Shown one piece after another: positions 33,031-41,556 of a stretch of 64,000 nt of DNA. Where the stretch lies: assembly GCF_001425865.1 (NCBI RefSeq), contig NZ_LMDS01000005.1, positions 1,364,760 to 1,428,759 on the forward strand. The letters run 5' to 3'. How positions within the stretch are numbered: position 1 is the first letter of the stretch; each line of letters starts with the position of its first letter. Below the pieces are notes generated by a model that did no database searches, was not told where the DNA came from, and saw only the letters and a program-made list of their open reading frames with translations. Position numbers and translations under genes: made by a program. Source of the stretch: Rhizobacter sp. Root404 (GTDB lineage Bacteria > Pseudomonadota > Gammaproteobacteria > Burkholderiales > Burkholderiaceae_C).

Positions 33031-34208
33031 TGCCGGAGTCGTCGCAGCCTGCGGCAGGGGTCCACGCCAGCTTGCGCTGGGCGCTGATGTTCGGCAACTT
33101 CGTGATCGGCTGCGGCGTGATGTCGGTGGCCGGCACGCTCAACGACATCGCGCGCTCGCTGGACGTGTCGGTCGCGCTCGCGGGCCAGCTGATCGCGATC
33201 GCGGCGGCGACGATGGCGTTCGGCGCCCCGCTGCTGGCGGGCTGGGTCGCGGCCTTCGATCGGCGCCGGCTGCTCGCACTCGCGCTGGTGTGGTACGGCG
33301 CGGGTCATGCGCTGAGCGCGCTCATGCCGAGCTACGCAGCCCTGTGGCCGGTGCGCGCCGTCACGATGCTGGCCGCGGCGGTGTTCACGCCGCAGGCCGC
33401 CGCAGCGATCGGGTACATGGCCGCGCCGCATGAACGCGGCCGCGCGATCACCTTCATCTTCCTCGGCTGGTCGGTCGCCTCGGTCGCGGGGCTGCCGATG
33501 TCGGCCTGGATCGGCGAGACCTTCGGCTGGGAGGTGGCGTTCGCGACCGTCGCGGCGCTGTCGATCGTCGCGGCCGCCTGGGTCTTCGCGGTGATGCCCG
33601 ACGGTGTGCGCCCGGCCGCCCTGTCGATGCGCGCCTGGAAGGACGTCTTCACCAGCCCCGTGCTGATGGCGATGGTGCTGGTCACCGCGCTCTCGGGCGC
33701 CGGGCAGTTCACGCTGTTCTCGTACTTCGCGCCCTACTACAAGCACCAGCTCGGCGCGAGCACCGAGCAGATCACGATGCTGTTGATGTGGTTCGGCGCG
33801 TTCGGGCTGGTCGGCAACGTGGTGCTGACGCGCGTGATCGATCGGGTCGGGCCGAACGTGGCGGTGGCGGTGGCGCTGTCGCTGATCGCCGTCTCGCTGC
33901 TGCTGTGGCCGCTTGGCAGCACGCTGGTCGGCACCGCGGTGATCCTGATCCCGTGGGCGCTGGGCTGCTTCTCGTCGAACTCGACCCAGCAGGCGCGCCT
34001 GGGCATGGCGGCGCCGGCGCTGGCTCCCGCGCTGATGGCGCTGAACACGTCGGCGATCTACCTGGGTCAGGCCGTCGGCGCGTCGAGCGGCGGCTGGCTG
34101 ATCTCGCATGGCGGTTATGCGCCGTTGAACTGGTGGGGTCTGGCCTGGTTGCTCGCGGCGATCGGGTTGAGCCTGTGGGCCGGCAGCCGCAAGGTGGCGT
34201 TCGCATGA
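33030..34208 (+). CDS. MFS transporter, probable efflux type
   Basis: A 392-residue protein with about twelve membrane segments. The loop between segments 2 and 3 reads GWVAAFDRRRLLALAL, the DHA1-type pattern, and it ends in a short basic tail. It resembles AraJ-like drug or sugar efflux permeases; the substrate is unknown. Start and stop overlap the neighbours (TGATG with the hydroxyacid dehydrogenase, ATGA with the chromate transporter half), so four genes run as one unit. Confidence 0.85.
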   Translation: MPESSQPAAGVHASLRWALMFGNFVIGCGVMSVAGTLNDIARSLDVSVALAGQLIAIAAATMAFGAPLLAGWVAAFDRRRLLALALVWYGAGHALSALMPSYAALWPVRAVTMLAAAVFTPQAAAAIGYMAAPHERGRAITFIFLGWSVASVAGLPMSAWIGETFGWEVAFATVAALSIVAAAWVFAVMPDGVRPAALSMRAWKDVFTSPVLMAMVLVTALSGAGQFTLFSYFAPYYKHQLGASTEQITMLLMWFGAFGLVGNVVLTRVIDRVGPNVAVAVALSLIAVSLLLWPLGSTLVGTAVILIPWALGCFSSNSTQQARLGMAAPALAPALMALNTSAIYLGQAVGASSGGWLISHGGYAPLNWWGLAWLLAAIGLSLWAGSRKVAFA

Positions 34209-34801
34209 CACCGGCCACGGGCGCGCTGCAGGACGGCACCGACGTTGCGGTGCCGCAGTCGCTCGGCGAGTTGTTTCTTGCGTTCAACCGGCTCGCGTTG
34301 CAGGGTTTCGGGGGCGTGTTGCCGGTGGCGCAGCGCGAGCTGGTCGAGCGCCGCAACTGGTTGACCAAGGACCAGTTCGTCGAGATGCTCGCGATCAGCC
34401 AGGTGCTGCCGGGCCCGAACGTCGTCAACCTGGCGCTGATGTTCGGCGACCGCAGCTTCGGCACGCGCGGTGCGATGGCCGCGCTCGGCGGAATGCTGAT
34501 GGCCCCGATGGTCATCGTGCTGGCGCTGACGGCGCTCTACGTGCGCTTCGACCAGTACCCGATGGTGACCGGCGCGCTGCGCGGCATGGGCGCGGTCGCG
34601 GCGGGGCTGATCCTGTCCACGGGGCTGAAGCTGCTCGGCACGCTGCGCCGCAACGCGATGGGATTGCCGATCTGCCTGGGCTTCGGCGCGCTCACGCTGA
34701 TCGGCACCGCGTGGCTGCGGATTCCGCTGGTGTGGGTGATCGCCGGGCTCGGCTCGGTCGCGATCGTCGTCGCGTGGTGGCGGCTGAAGGCGGCGCGATG
34801 A
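34205..34801 (+). CDS. Chromate transporter family, first half-length subunit
   Basis: A 198-residue CHR-family protein with the conserved GFGGVLPVAQRELVERR, LPGPNVVNLALMFGDRSFG and about six membrane segments. Long ChrA proteins contain two such halves in one chain; here they are two overlapping genes (ATGA with the next). Short CHR pairs work together as heterodimers in known cases. Chromate or sulfate is the usual substrate, but this is not proved by sequence. Confidence 0.9.
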   Translation: MTPATGALQDGTDVAVPQSLGELFLAFNRLALQGFGGVLPVAQRELVERRNWLTKDQFVEMLAISQVLPGPNVVNLALMFGDRSFGTRGAMAALGGMLMAPMVIVLALTALYVRFDQYPMVTGALRGMGAVAAGLILSTGLKLLGTLRRNAMGLPICLGFGALTLIGTAWLRIPLVWVIAGLGSVAIVVAWWRLKAAR

Positions 34802-35343
34802 AGCTCGACGCGACCGACCTGTTCGGCCTGTTCACCCATTTCCTGATCCTGAGCCTGCTCGCGGTCGGCGGCGCGATCACGACGGTGCCCGACATGCACC
34901 GCTACATCGTCGTCGAGCATCACTGGTTGACGGACGCCCAATTCACCGCGTCGATCGCGATCGCGCAAGCAGCGCCCGGGCCGAACGTGTTGTTCGTCGC
35001 CGTGCTCGGCTGGAACGTGGCCGGGCCGCTGGGCACGCTGGCGACGATGACCGGCATCCTGGTGCCATCGACGGTGCTGTCCTTGTGGGCCACGCGCTGG
35101 GGCGCGCAACGGCGCGAGACGCGCTTCGTGCGCGCCTTCACCGCCGGGCTGACGCCGCTGACGCTGGGCCTGCTGCTCGCGACCGGCTGGGTGCTCGCCG
35201 AACCCTACCTGCGCGACCCGGCGCACCGCTGGGGCGCGCTCGCGCTGATCGTCGTCAGCATCGTCGTGATGCTGCGCACCAAGCTCAGCCCGATGTGGTT
35301 GGTCGCGCTCGGCACCGTGGCCGGCGCACTCGGCTTCGTTTGA
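34798..35343 (+). CDS. Chromate transporter family, second half-length subunit
   Basis: A 181-residue CHR-family protein. It has the matching motifs LLAVGGAITTVPDMHRYIV and AAPGPNVLFVAVLGW, and about five to six membrane segments. It overlaps the first subunit by four bases, so the pair is probably translated in equal amounts and assembles as one transporter. Confidence 0.9.
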   Translation: MKLDATDLFGLFTHFLILSLLAVGGAITTVPDMHRYIVVEHHWLTDAQFTASIAIAQAAPGPNVLFVAVLGWNVAGPLGTLATMTGILVPSTVLSLWATRWGAQRRETRFVRAFTAGLTPLTLGLLLATGWVLAEPYLRDPAHRWGALALIVVSIVVMLRTKLSPMWLVALGTVAGALGFV

Positions 35344-35360
35344 GGCCGGCCGGCGATCCT

Positions 35361-35825
35361 TCAGCCGAGCGCGCGCTCGACCACGCCGGGCAGTGCGCGC
35401 AGGTCGTCCACCACCGCACTCGGCAGCTCCGACCAGTCGCTGGACGCGTTCGCCTCGTGCGTCGCCGCGACCAGCACGTCGGCCCCGCCGTCGGCCGCTG
35501 CGCTGACCATCAGGCTCAACGGCATGGCCGGCCGCGAATCGGCCTCGTTCATCACCACCAGCGTGCCGCCGATCGACGAGGCCAGCACGAGCACCGGCGG
35601 CGCGCCGGCCACCCGCGCCAGGACCGACAGCCCGCGGTCGCGCGCCGCCAGCTCGATGCGCTGCAGCGTTTCGCTCACATCGTAGCGACTGTGGCGCAGC
35701 AGGCGCAGCGCATGGCTGCGTTCCGATTCGGAAGCGCCGCGCAGCGGAATCATCGCGGCCATCACGACGGCCAGGCTGCCGGTCATCCACAGGCGGAACG
35801 GGCGAGGCAGGATGATGTTCTTCAT
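35361..35825 (-). CDS. DUF302-like exported or anchored protein
   Basis: A 154-residue protein. An N-terminal hydrophobic segment (about 10-28) could be a signal peptide or anchor. The rest resembles the small DUF302 domain: YDVSETLQRIELAARDRGLSVLARV, then a strand-rich part and LPSAVVDDLRALPGVVERAL at the end. Function unknown. It is convergent with the chromate pair (17-base gap). Confidence 0.6.
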   Translation of the reverse strand: MKNIILPRPFRLWMTGSLAVVMAAMIPLRGASESERSHALRLLRHSRYDVSETLQRIELAARDRGLSVLARVAGAPPVLVLASSIGGTLVVMNEADSRPAMPLSLMVSAAADGGADVLVAATHEANASSDWSELPSAVVDDLRALPGVVERALG

Positions 35826-35914
35826 GCGGACAGCCTAGGGGCGACCTGTGACGGCCGCAAGACATGTCGCGTCAAGATTGGTAAAAGTTCAACCCGCGGG
35901 TCGACCGCGGGGCA

Positions 35915-36541
35915 TCACTTGGTGCCGAAGATCTTGTCGCCCGCGTCGCCCAGGCCGGGGATGATGTAACCGATCTCGTTCAGGTGGCTGTCGATCGACG
36001 CGGTCCAGCAGCGCACGTCCGGGTGCGCCTTGTCGAGTGCGGCCACGCCCTCGGGCGCCGCGACCAGCACCAGCGCGCGGATGTCCTTGCAGCCGCGCTG
36101 CTTCAGCAGATCGACGGTCGCGATCATCGACCCGGCGGTCGCGAGCATCGGGTCGATGATCAACGCGGTGCGTTCGTCCAGCTTGCCGACAAACTTCTCG
36201 AAGTAGTTCTCGGGCTGCAGGGTCTCGTGGTTGCGGCTGAGGCCGACGACGCTGACCTTGGCGCTCGGGATCATGTCGAGCACGCCGTCGAGCATGCCCA
36301 GGCCGGCGCGCAGGATCGGCACGACCGTGACCTTCTTGCCGCTGATCCGCTCGATCTCGGCCGGGCCGCTCCAGCATGCGATCGTCGTCTTCTCGAGCGG
36401 GAAATCGGCGGTCGCCTCATACGCGAGCAAGCGCGCGAGCTCGTTCGTCAGCTCGCGGAACTTTTTCGTGGAGATGTCGTTCTCGCGCAGCAGGCCGACC
36501 TTGTGCTTGACCAGCGGATGCTTGACGTCGATCACCGGCAT
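35915..36541 (-). CDS. upp: Uracil phosphoribosyltransferase
   Basis: A 208-residue salvage enzyme that makes UMP from uracil and PRPP. VVPILRAGLGMLDG and the PRPP loop LIIDPMLATAGSM are both present, as is the uracil-binding tail YIIPGLGDAGDKIFGT. Length and motifs are typical. It follows rlmB after 13 bases on the same strand. Confidence 0.97.
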   Translation of the reverse strand: MPVIDVKHPLVKHKVGLLRENDISTKKFRELTNELARLLAYEATADFPLEKTTIACWSGPAEIERISGKKVTVVPILRAGLGMLDGVLDMIPSAKVSVVGLSRNHETLQPENYFEKFVGKLDERTALIIDPMLATAGSMIATVDLLKQRGCKDIRALVLVAAPEGVAALDKAHPDVRCWTASIDSHLNEIGYIIPGLGDAGDKIFGTK

Positions 36542-36554
36542 GGATGGTTCTCCT

Positions 36555-37301
36555 TCACGACTTCTTGAGGCGCTGGCGCACCGCTTCGTACAGACACAAG
36601 CCGCTGGCGACCGACACGTTCAGGCTCTCGACCGCACCGGCCATCGGCAGGCGGACCAGCTCGTCGCAGGTCTTGCCGGTGAGCTGGCGCATGCCGCTGC
36701 CTTCGGCGCCGAGCACCAGCGCGACCGGGCCGGTCAGGTCGAGGTCGTAGAGCGAGCGCTGCGCGTCGTCCGAGGTACCGATGATGCGGATGTCGCGCTC
36801 CTTCAGCTCATTCAAGGTGCGTGCCAGGTTGGTGACCATGAAGTACGGCACCGTGTCGGCCGCGCCGCTCGCGACCTTCGCGACCGTCGCGTTGATGCCG
36901 ACCGCGTGGTCCTTCGGCGCGATCACCGCATGCGCGCCGGCGCCGTCGGCCACGCGCAGGCAGGCGCCGAGGTTGTGCGGGTCGGTGATGCCGTCGAGCA
37001 CCAGCAGCAGCGCCGGGCCGTCGACGGCGTCGAGCGTGTCGTCGAGCGAGTTGCTGATCGACAGCGCCTCGACCCGCGCGGCGACGCCCTGGTGGCGCTG
37101 CGAACCGCTGAGCTTGGCCAGGCGCTCGTCGTCGCTGTCGACCAGCTTGACGCCGGCCTCGCGGGCGCGCTCGACGAACTGGCGCATGCGCTGATCGCGC
37201 CGCGAGGCGTCCACATGCACCTCGAGGACCGACCGCGGCGCGGACTTCAGTCGCACGGTCACCGCGTGGAAGCCGAACAGGACTTGCTTTCCCTTTGTCA
37301 T
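36555..37301 (-). CDS. rlmB: 23S rRNA (guanosine-2'-O-)-methyltransferase RlmB
   Basis: A 248-residue SPOUT-family enzyme that methylates the 2'-O of G2251 in 23S rRNA. An N-terminal RNA-binding domain (1-75) is followed by the knotted domain with LDGITDPHNLGACLRVADG, LVLGAEGSGMR and NVSVASGLCLYEAVRQR, the three SPOUT motifs. The 5' end overlaps a candidate promoter for the divergent monooxygenase gene. Confidence 0.95.
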   Translation of the reverse strand: MTKGKQVLFGFHAVTVRLKSAPRSVLEVHVDASRRDQRMRQFVERAREAGVKLVDSDDERLAKLSGSQRHQGVAARVEALSISNSLDDTLDAVDGPALLLVLDGITDPHNLGACLRVADGAGAHAVIAPKDHAVGINATVAKVASGAADTVPYFMVTNLARTLNELKERDIRIIGTSDDAQRSLYDLDLTGPVALVLGAEGSGMRQLTGKTCDELVRLPMAGAVESLNVSVASGLCLYEAVRQRLKKS

Positions 37302-37324
37302 TCGCCGATGTTACGGCCTACGAT
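37295..37324 (+). promoter_or_regulatory. Candidate leaderless promoter of the flavin monooxygenase gene
   Basis: TTGTCA (37295-37300) and TACGAT (37319-37324) are separated by 18 bases. The -10 ends seven bases before the A of the ATG at 37331, so the transcript would start on the start codon. The -35 overlaps the first codons of the divergent rlmB. Confidence 0.45.
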
Positions 37325-37330
37325 CGCGCC

Positions 37331-38578
37331 ATGGACGCCACGCCCTCGCTCCGCACCGAATGCTGCATCGCCGGCGGTGGCCCGGCCGGGCTGATGCTGG
37401 GCTTCCTGCTCGCGCGGGCCGGTGTCGACGTGATCGTGCTCGAGAAACACCTCGACTTCCTGCGCGACTTCCGCGGCGACACGATCCACCCGTCCACGCT
37501 GACCGTGCTCGACGACCTCGGGCTGCTCGAGGACTTCCTGAAACTGCCGCACGACGAGGTGACGGAGCTGGTCGGCGATGTCTACGGCGAGTCCGTCACG
37601 ATCGCCGACTTCACCCACCTCGACGCGCCGCGGCCGTTCATGGTGCTGGTGCCGCAATGGGACTTCCTCGATTTCATCGCGGATCGGGCGCGCGCACTGC
37701 CGAATTTCTCGCTCCGCCTGGGCGCGAAGGCGCTGGGCGTGATCGAGCGCCCGGACGACGGCGCGGTGATCGGCGTCAACGTGCAGACGGCCGAAGGCGG
37801 CTTCGCGGTCCACGCCGACCTGGTCGTCGCCGCGGACGGCCGCCACACCACGCTGCGCGGGAGCGCCGGCCTGGCAAGCGAGGACCTCGCCGCGCCGATC
37901 GACGTGCTCTGGTTCCGCGTCCCGCGCGACCGCGCCGACCCGCGCTCGCAGACCGGGGGCTCGATCCGCCCCGGCGCCCTGCTCGTCACGCTGAACCGCG
38001 GCGACTACTGGCAGTGCGCATACGTGATCCCGAAGGGCTCGCTCGCCGCCCTGCAGGCCGCCGGCCTCGACGCGTTCCGCGACCGCGTCGGCGCGGTCGC
38101 GCCATTCCTGGTCCCCGGCAGTTCGACGCTGACCGATTGGGACCAGATCAAGCTGCTCAGTGTGCAGATCAGCCGCATGCCGCGCTGGTGGCGCGACGGG
38201 TTGCTGTGCATCGGCGATGCGGCGCATGCGATGTCGCCGGTCGGCGGCGTCGGCATCAACCTGGCCATCCAGGACGCGGTGGCTGCGTCGAACCTGCTGA
38301 CCGAACCACTGCGCGAGAAGCGCCTGACGCCCGAGCACCTGGAGGCCGTGCAGCGCCGCCGCGATTGGCCGGCCCGGGTGACGCAGCGGGCCCAGATCGC
38401 GATCCAGAACGAGGTGCTGGCGCCGGTGCTCGCCGGCACCGCGGCGCCCGCCGAGCTGCCGCTGCCGGTGCGGCTGCTGCAACGCTTCGCGGTGCTGCGG
38501 CGGCTGCCGGCGCGGCTGGTCGGCATCGGCGTGCGGCCCGAGCGGGTCGAGACGCGGGCCGTGAGCCGACAACCCTAG
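37331..38578 (+). CDS. FAD-dependent aromatic-hydroxylase-type monooxygenase
   Basis: A 415-residue group A flavin monooxygenase. The FAD motif CCIAGGGPAGLMLGFLLARAG is at the N-terminus, the second motif VVAADGRHTTLR in the middle, and GDAAHAMSPVGGVGINLAIQD near residue 295-315. The family includes p-hydroxybenzoate and kynurenine hydroxylases and UbiH-type enzymes; the substrate is not evident. It is divergent from rlmB and ahead of thrH. Confidence 0.85.
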   Translation: MDATPSLRTECCIAGGGPAGLMLGFLLARAGVDVIVLEKHLDFLRDFRGDTIHPSTLTVLDDLGLLEDFLKLPHDEVTELVGDVYGESVTIADFTHLDAPRPFMVLVPQWDFLDFIADRARALPNFSLRLGAKALGVIERPDDGAVIGVNVQTAEGGFAVHADLVVAADGRHTTLRGSAGLASEDLAAPIDVLWFRVPRDRADPRSQTGGSIRPGALLVTLNRGDYWQCAYVIPKGSLAALQAAGLDAFRDRVGAVAPFLVPGSSTLTDWDQIKLLSVQISRMPRWWRDGLLCIGDAAHAMSPVGGVGINLAIQDAVAASNLLTEPLREKRLTPEHLEAVQRRRDWPARVTQRAQIAIQNEVLAPVLAGTAAPAELPLPVRLLQRFAVLRRLPARLVGIGVRPERVETRAVSRQP

Positions 38579-38632
38579 CGCGTCGGGTACGATCCGCGCC
38601 GCCCTTCACCACCGCCGCGCCGGAGCCACCCC

Positions 38633-39250
38633 ATGCAAATGATCTGCCTCGACCTCGAAGGCGTGCTCTTCCCCGAGATCTGGATCGAGTTCTCGAAGCG
38701 CACCGGCATCACGGAACTGTCGCGCACCACCCGCGACGAGCCGGACTACGACAAGCTGATGAACTTCCGCATCGGCCTGCTCGCGCAGCACGGGCTGAAG
38801 CTGGCCGACATCCAGGACGTGATCGCGGGCATGGGCCCGATGGCGGGCGCGAAGGACTTCCTGGACGACCTGCGCAGCCGCTACCAGGTGATCATCCTGT
38901 CCGACACGTTCTACGAGTTCGCGCAGCCGCTGATGAAGCAACTGGGCTGGCCGACCCTGATGTGCCACAAGCTCGAGGTCGATGCCGACGGCTTCGTGCG
39001 CCGCCACGTGCTGCGCCAGCCGGACCAGAAGCGCCACGCCGTCAACGCGCTGCGTGGCCTCAACTTCCAGGTGATCGCCGCTGGCGACTCCTACAACGAC
39101 ACCGGCATGCTCGGCGCCGCGCACGCCGGCTTCTTCATCCATCCGCCCGAAGCCATCGTCAAGCAGTTCCCGCAGTTCCCGGTGACACGCAACTATGCCG
39201 ACCTGAAGTCGGCGATCGACACCGCCGCGCTGCGGCTGCGCGGCGGTTGA
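38633..39250 (+). CDS. thrH: Bifunctional phosphoserine phosphatase/homoserine phosphotransferase ThrH
   Basis: A 205-residue HAD-family protein. Motif I is MICLDLEGVLFPE (with Glu after the nucleophile Asp region as in ThrH), motif II ILSDTFYEF, motif IV AAGDSYNDTGML. ThrH dephosphorylates phosphoserine and can transfer the phosphate to homoserine. It is distinct from SerB by its short length and lack of an N-terminal ACT region. It stands alone, 54 bases after the monooxygenase. Confidence 0.93.
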   Translation: MQMICLDLEGVLFPEIWIEFSKRTGITELSRTTRDEPDYDKLMNFRIGLLAQHGLKLADIQDVIAGMGPMAGAKDFLDDLRSRYQVIILSDTFYEFAQPLMKQLGWPTLMCHKLEVDADGFVRRHVLRQPDQKRHAVNALRGLNFQVIAAGDSYNDTGMLGAAHAGFFIHPPEAIVKQFPQFPVTRNYADLKSAIDTAALRLRGG

Positions 39251-39266
39251 CCGGCACCGCGACCGT

Positions 39267-39475
39267 TCAGTCGCGACCGCGGCGGGCGCAGCGGTCGTCG
39301 ACCAGGCAGCTGCGGTAGCTCGGATCGGTCTTCAGCAGATAGCGCGTTCGCGCCGCGAAGGCCGCAGGGCTTCCCCGGCCCGATGCCGTCGGCAGGACGG
39401 CCGGAGACGACCCAATCGCAGGGCTTGGCATACGGCGCGTTGAAGGCCAGGCTGCCCCAGCGCAGCCACGCGGAC
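39267..39475 (-). pseudogene. Possible C-terminal gene remnant with a frameshift
   Basis: This gap of about 225 bases has no intact gene. On the minus strand one frame reads AWLRWGSLAFNAPYAKPCDW and continues to about 39370. A second frame then reads ARTRYLLKTDPSYRSCL followed by VDDRC and a TGA at 39267. Both pieces have protein-like composition, unlike the shadow frames nearby, and one frameshift would join them. No start codon is visible upstream in frame. I do not recognise the family. Confidence 0.3.
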
Positions 39476-40216
39476 TCAGCGGCGCAACGTGGAGACCAGC
39501 ATGAGCGCGCCGATCAGCACCGGTTGGTGCAGCATGTAGAAGCTCAGGCTCCAGCGGCCGAGCGTCGCGAGCGGCGCGAGCGCCGCGGGCAGCGTACCGG
39601 TGAGCCAGTCGCGGCGCTGCACCAGCACCCACTGGCCCGCCGCCATGCCCCACCACATCACGCCGAGCCACGGCAGCAGCGGCACGTAGTCCTCGGTGAC
39701 CGGCTTGCGGGTGACCAGGCCGAGCCCGTTGGTCCAGCGCGTGTCGAAGAAGGGGTGCTGAACGAACTGCGGCAGCAGGATCGCGACGAGCCCGAGCGGC
39801 CACAGCCAACGCCCCGCGCCGCCGCTCACCCGCATCACGATCAGCGCAAGCGCGATGCAGTGCAAGACCCCGAAGCTGATGTAGCTGCGCGGGAACATCC
39901 ACAGCGAACCGATCGTCACCAGCAACGCGCAGCCCGCCACCTGCGCCCAGCGGCGCCAGAAGCGCGGCCAGGGCTGGCGCTGCTCGAGCGCGATCGCCTG
40001 GCCGAGCCCGGCGCAGAACAGGAACAGGCTGACGATGCAGCTGCGCTGCAGGGTCCAGAACGGGTCGGCGTAGAAGTTCTGGCGGATGAAGCCGAAGTAG
40101 TTCAGGTCGAAGCAGAAATGGAACAGCGCCATCCAGACGATCGCGACCGCGCGCAGCGCGTCGAGGCGGTCGAAGCGCTGGCGCGCGGTTGCGGAAGGTC
40201 TCGTCGTCGCGGTCAC
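39476..40216 (-). CDS. Heparan-alpha-glucosaminide N-acetyltransferase-like (DUF1624) membrane protein
   Basis: A 246-residue integral membrane protein with about seven helices. RFDRLDALRAVAIVWMALFH with FCFDLNYFG is the DUF1624/HGSNAT catalytic-region signature, and YMLHQPVLIG near the C-terminus resembles membrane acyltransferases. The substrate in bacteria is unknown; acylation of a surface sugar or lipid is possible. The start is a GTG overlapping the stop of the upstream gene (GTGA). Confidence 0.8.
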   Translation of the reverse strand: MTATTRPSATARQRFDRLDALRAVAIVWMALFHFCFDLNYFGFIRQNFYADPFWTLQRSCIVSLFLFCAGLGQAIALEQRQPWPRFWRRWAQVAGCALLVTIGSLWMFPRSYISFGVLHCIALALIVMRVSGGAGRWLWPLGLVAILLPQFVQHPFFDTRWTNGLGLVTRKPVTEDYVPLLPWLGVMWWGMAAGQWVLVQRRDWLTGTLPAALAPLATLGRWSLSFYMLHQPVLIGALMLVSTLRR

Positions 40217-40620
40217 GCAGGGACGATAGCGCAGCCGCGCTTCAACCCGATGAACTCCAGCGCCGCGAAGGCGAGCACGGTGACGACCTGCAGCACCAGG
40301 AAGCCCTCGCCCAACGGCGTGAGGGGCATGGCCGTGCCGACCATCAGCAGGCCGCAATCGATCGCCCAGACCAGGTTCACGACGATCGCGACCCAGATCG
40401 CCGCGCGCGGCACGCGGCGCCGCGTCGCGAGCCAGGCTACGTAGGCGGCGTAGGGAAACAGCGCAACGCCGGCCAGCGCCAGCACCGAACCGGGCATGCC
40501 GAGCTGGCCGTGCAGCGGGCTCGCGCCCAGCGCCATCACGGCGCCGACCGCGGCGCTGACGAGCGCATCGGCCCACAGCACGCGACGCAGGAAGAGACCA
40601 GGTTGAATCGGTTGCGACAT
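40213..40620 (-). CDS. Unrecognised four-helix membrane protein
   Basis: A 135-residue protein with four predicted membrane helices and short loops (for example ADALVSAAVGAVMALGASPL and VAIVVNLVWAIDCGLLMVG). No family is recognised with confidence. It is translationally coupled to the acyltransferase-like gene and divergent from an XRE regulator 123 bases away, which may control it. Confidence 0.7.
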   Translation of the reverse strand: MSQPIQPGLFLRRVLWADALVSAAVGAVMALGASPLHGQLGMPGSVLALAGVALFPYAAYVAWLATRRRVPRAAIWVAIVVNLVWAIDCGLLMVGTAMPLTPLGEGFLVLQVVTVLAFAALEFIGLKRGCAIVPA

Positions 40621-40691
40621 GGATGACTCCTGTTGGGGGTTCGCCGCCGATCGCGGCGTGATCAATGCTCGACGGCGCGGGTCACCGAGTC

Positions 40692-40710
40692 CATGACCCT
40701 GCAGGTCATG
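40692..40710 (+). promoter_or_regulatory. Candidate operator for the XRE regulator
   Basis: CATGACC-CTGCA-GGTCATG is a perfect 7-5-7 inverted repeat in the gap between the two divergent genes. A -10-like TATCGT (40732-40737) lies seven bases before the regulator ATG, so the palindrome covers the -35 region. An autoregulatory site is the simplest reading. Confidence 0.5.
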
Positions 40711-40743
40711 CGGGTCGCGCCGATGCTGCGCTATCGTCCCGAC

Positions 40744-41550
40744 ATGAGCCCCTCTGCCACGCCGCCCGTCGGCACGCAACTGCGCGAATGGCGTCAGCGC
40801 CGCCGCCTGAGCCAGCTCGACCTCTCGGTCGATGCCGAGGTCTCGACGCGGCATCTGAGTTGCGTGGAAACCGGCCGCGCGATGCCGAGCCGGGAGATGG
40901 TGCTGCGCCTGGCCGACCGGCTCGACGTGCCGCTGCGCGAACGCAACCGGCTGTTGACGGCGGCAGGGTTCGCGCCGATGTACGCGGAACGCGGGCTGGA
41001 CGACCCGGCGCTCTCGGCCGCACGCGCCGCGGTCGAGCAGATCCTGGAGGCGCACGAGCCCTTCCCTGCGCTCGCGGTCGACCGGCACTGGAACCTGATC
41101 GCGCACAACGCAGCGTCCGGCGCGCTGCTCACGATGGGGGTCGCCCCCGAACTCCTGGCGCCGCCGGTCAATGTGCTGCGCGTCAGCCTCCATCCCGACG
41201 GCCTGGCCCCGCGCATTCTCAACCTGGCGCAGTGGCGCGCGCACCTGTTCGAGCGCCTGCATCACCAGATCGCCGTGACCGCCGACGCGACACTCGCCGC
41301 GCTCGCCGACGAACTCGCCGGCTACCCCGTGCCCGCGCACGACGGCGCGGCCGCCTTCACGCCCCACGCGTCGATCGTCGTCCCGCTCGTCCTCGACACC
41401 CCGCTGGGCATCCTGTCGCTGATCAGCACGATGACGGTGTTCGGCACGCCGGTGGAGATCACGCTGTCGGAACTCGCGTTGGAGACCTTCTTCCCAGCCG
41501 ACGCGGCCACCGCCGAGGCGCTGCGTGCCGCGGCGGCAGCCCGGCGCTAG
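40744..41550 (+). CDS. XRE-family regulator with MmyB-like ligand-binding domain
   Basis: A 268-residue regulator. The N-terminal helix-turn-helix (about 10-65: LREWRQRRRLSQLDLSVDAE, then VSTRHLSCVETGRAMPS) is followed by an MmyB-like PAS-type domain (about 100-260) with FPALAVDRHWNLIAHN, NVLRVSLHPDGLAPRI and PLGILSLISTMTVFGTP. Such domains bind fatty-acid-like or related ligands in known cases. I chose the ATG at 40744, giving the normal start; an upstream open frame runs through the palindrome. Confidence 0.9.
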   Translation: MSPSATPPVGTQLREWRQRRRLSQLDLSVDAEVSTRHLSCVETGRAMPSREMVLRLADRLDVPLRERNRLLTAAGFAPMYAERGLDDPALSAARAAVEQILEAHEPFPALAVDRHWNLIAHNAASGALLTMGVAPELLAPPVNVLRVSLHPDGLAPRILNLAQWRAHLFERLHHQIAVTADATLAALADELAGYPVPAHDGAAAFTPHASIVVPLVLDTPLGILSLISTMTVFGTPVEITLSELALETFFPADAATAEALRAAAAARR

Positions 41551-41556
41551 GTCGGC

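Noticed and set aside
39258..39275. CGCGAC/GTCGCG inverted repeat after thrH as a terminator
   Set aside because: Stem of six bases and no T-run on either strand; too weak to call.
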